Shown piece after piece: positions 5,225-5,763 of a stretch of DNA of 5,763 bases. The notes under the pieces are model-generated. The model ran no database searches. It was not told where the DNA came from and saw only the letters and a program-made list of their open reading frames with translations. Origin of the DNA: Acidimicrobiaceae bacterium. GTDB taxonomy: Bacteria; Actinomycetota; Acidimicrobiia; Acidimicrobiales; Bog-793. Made by a program: the position numbers and the translations under genes. Every line of letters starts with the position of its first letter. The first letter of the stretch is position 1. The stretch lies in assembly GCA_027306715.1 (NCBI GenBank), contig DAHUZG010000020.1:1-5763 (forward strand). The letters are read 5' to 3'.

Positions 5225-5310
5225 GCGCTGTCCAAGCGATCCTCTTGGCGGTCTCGCTCCTCGTGCTCGTCTACCTCGGTGTGGCGATGTTCAAGCCGGA
5301 GTGGTTCTAG
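5221..5310 (+). CDS. kdpF: KdpF, small subunit of the K+-transporting ATPase
   Basis: This 29-residue peptide is the same length as E. coli KdpF. It has a single membrane span (about 5-24) and ends VYLGVAMFKPEWF, matching the family pattern YLvyAl(f/i)-x-PExF. KdpF is a lipid-like stabilising subunit of the KdpFABC high-affinity K+ pump in the cytoplasmic membrane. It overlaps the upstream 27-residue ORF by 4 bases and is followed by kdpA after 2 bases, the standard kdpF-kdpA order. The same frame is open far upstream through the 13-bp repeats, but the ATG at 5221 gives the family-length protein. Confidence 0.9.
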   Translation: MSAVQAILLAVSLLVLVYLGVAMFKPEWF

Positions 5311-5312
5311 CC

Positions 5313-5763
5313 GTGGGCTTCTTCTGGACGATCATCGCCCTTGTCGCCGTGCTCGGGATGACCTGGCGCTGTCTCGGCTCGTACATGGAGGCGGTCTTCG
5401 AGGGCCGCGTCCACTACCTCGGCATGCTCGAGCGACCGATCTACCGGCTGCTCGGGACGAGCCCCGAGCACGAGCAGAGCTGGAAGCGCTACGCGGGGGC
5501 GCTCGTCGTCTTCTCCGCGGTCTCGATCGGCATCACCTATCTGATCCTGAGCATCCAGGGATCGCTGCCGCTGGATCCGCAGCACCTGGGCGCCGTCGGC
5601 CCGGCGCTCTCGTTCAACACTGCCGCGTCGTTCGTCACCAACACCAACTGGCAGAACTACGCCGGCGAGACGACCATGTCGTACTTCACCCAGATGGGGG
5701 CGCTCGCGGTGCAGCAGTTCGTCAGCGCCGCGGTCGGTATCGCCGTGGCGATCGCGCTGATCC
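5313..5763 (+). CDS. kdpA: KdpA, K+-binding/translocating subunit of the K+-transporting ATPase (N-terminal part)
   Basis: The first 150 residues are visible; the frame is still open at the window edge (family length about 560-600). KdpA is the channel-like membrane subunit of KdpFABC that selects K+ in the ATP-driven high-affinity uptake pump. The first span (about 3-20), the segment SWKRYAGALVVFSAVSIGITYLIL (written here in parts: SWKRYAG at 56-62, then the second span at about 62-80) and PLDPQHLG (86-93) follow the family layout. The diagnostic block is SFVTNTNWQNYAGET (106-120), which contains the first selectivity-filter loop, followed by MSYFTQMG and VQQFVSAAVGIAVAIALI. Start is GTG at 5313, 2 bases after the kdpF stop, with GGAG at 5298-5301 inside kdpF as a possible Shine-Dalgarno. 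kdpB and kdpC are expected downstream outside the window. Confidence 0.96.
   Translation, partial: MGFFWTIIALVAVLGMTWRCLGSYMEAVFEGRVHYLGMLERPIYRLLGTSPEHEQSWKRYAGALVVFSAVSIGITYLILSIQGSLPLDPQHLGAVGPALSFNTAASFVTNTNWQNYAGETTMSYFTQMGALAVQQFVSAAVGIAVAIALI

Noticed and set aside
4834..5310. 158-codon frame whose tail is KdpF
   Set aside because: The upstream part is an out-of-frame kdpE shadow plus repeat translation. KdpF is 29 residues in its family and the ATG at 5221 gives exactly that.

Overview
This is a GC-rich window, with coding third positions almost all G or C and GTG used as a start codon several times. It looks like a chromosomal segment of an actinobacterium. The tail of GyrB (ending DVRFLDF) and the GyrA sequence are both actinobacterial in style. 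GyrA has two GyrA-box-like motifs and the HGEFGSPSPND variant, which makes me lean towards a deep-branching class such as Acidimicrobiia. That placement is an inference and was not tested.

All recognisable genes lie on the + strand. Positions 2-82 hold the last 26 codons of gyrB. A complete gyrA follows at 97-2583, 14 bases later. After a 48-base gap containing two perfect palindromes comes a potassium-responsive two-component system: a short KdpD-type sensor kinase (2632-4251) and, two bases after its stop, a KdpE-type OmpR-family response regulator (4254-4943). The stretch 4944-5137 is intergenic. It holds seven 13-bp tandem repeats (4955-5045) and then three GTTCACG heptamers. Two of the heptamers are exactly 11 bp apart, the spacing expected of an OmpR/PhoB-family operator. 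After that come a 27-residue single-span membrane peptide (5141-5224), kdpF (5221-5310, overlapping the peptide gene by 4 bases) and the first 150 codons of kdpA (5313 to the window end).

The genes suggest two modules placed next to each other: DNA gyrase (gyrB-gyrA) and a K+ uptake module in the order kdpD-kdpE-[regulatory gap]-small ORF-kdpF-kdpA. kdpB and kdpC are presumably just beyond the window. The expected circuit is that KdpD senses K+ limitation or envelope stress and phosphorylates KdpE on Asp52. KdpE would then activate the high-affinity KdpFABC pump, perhaps through the GTTCACG repeats. KdpD lacks the large N-terminal cytoplasmic KdpD/USP sensory half of the classical protein, so its signal input is probably reduced or supplied by another protein.

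I see no tRNA, rRNA, CRISPR array, insertion sequence or convincing intrinsic terminator. The most interesting material is the 4944-5140 control region, the small ORF before kdpF, and the unusual start region and internal insertion of the sensor kinase.
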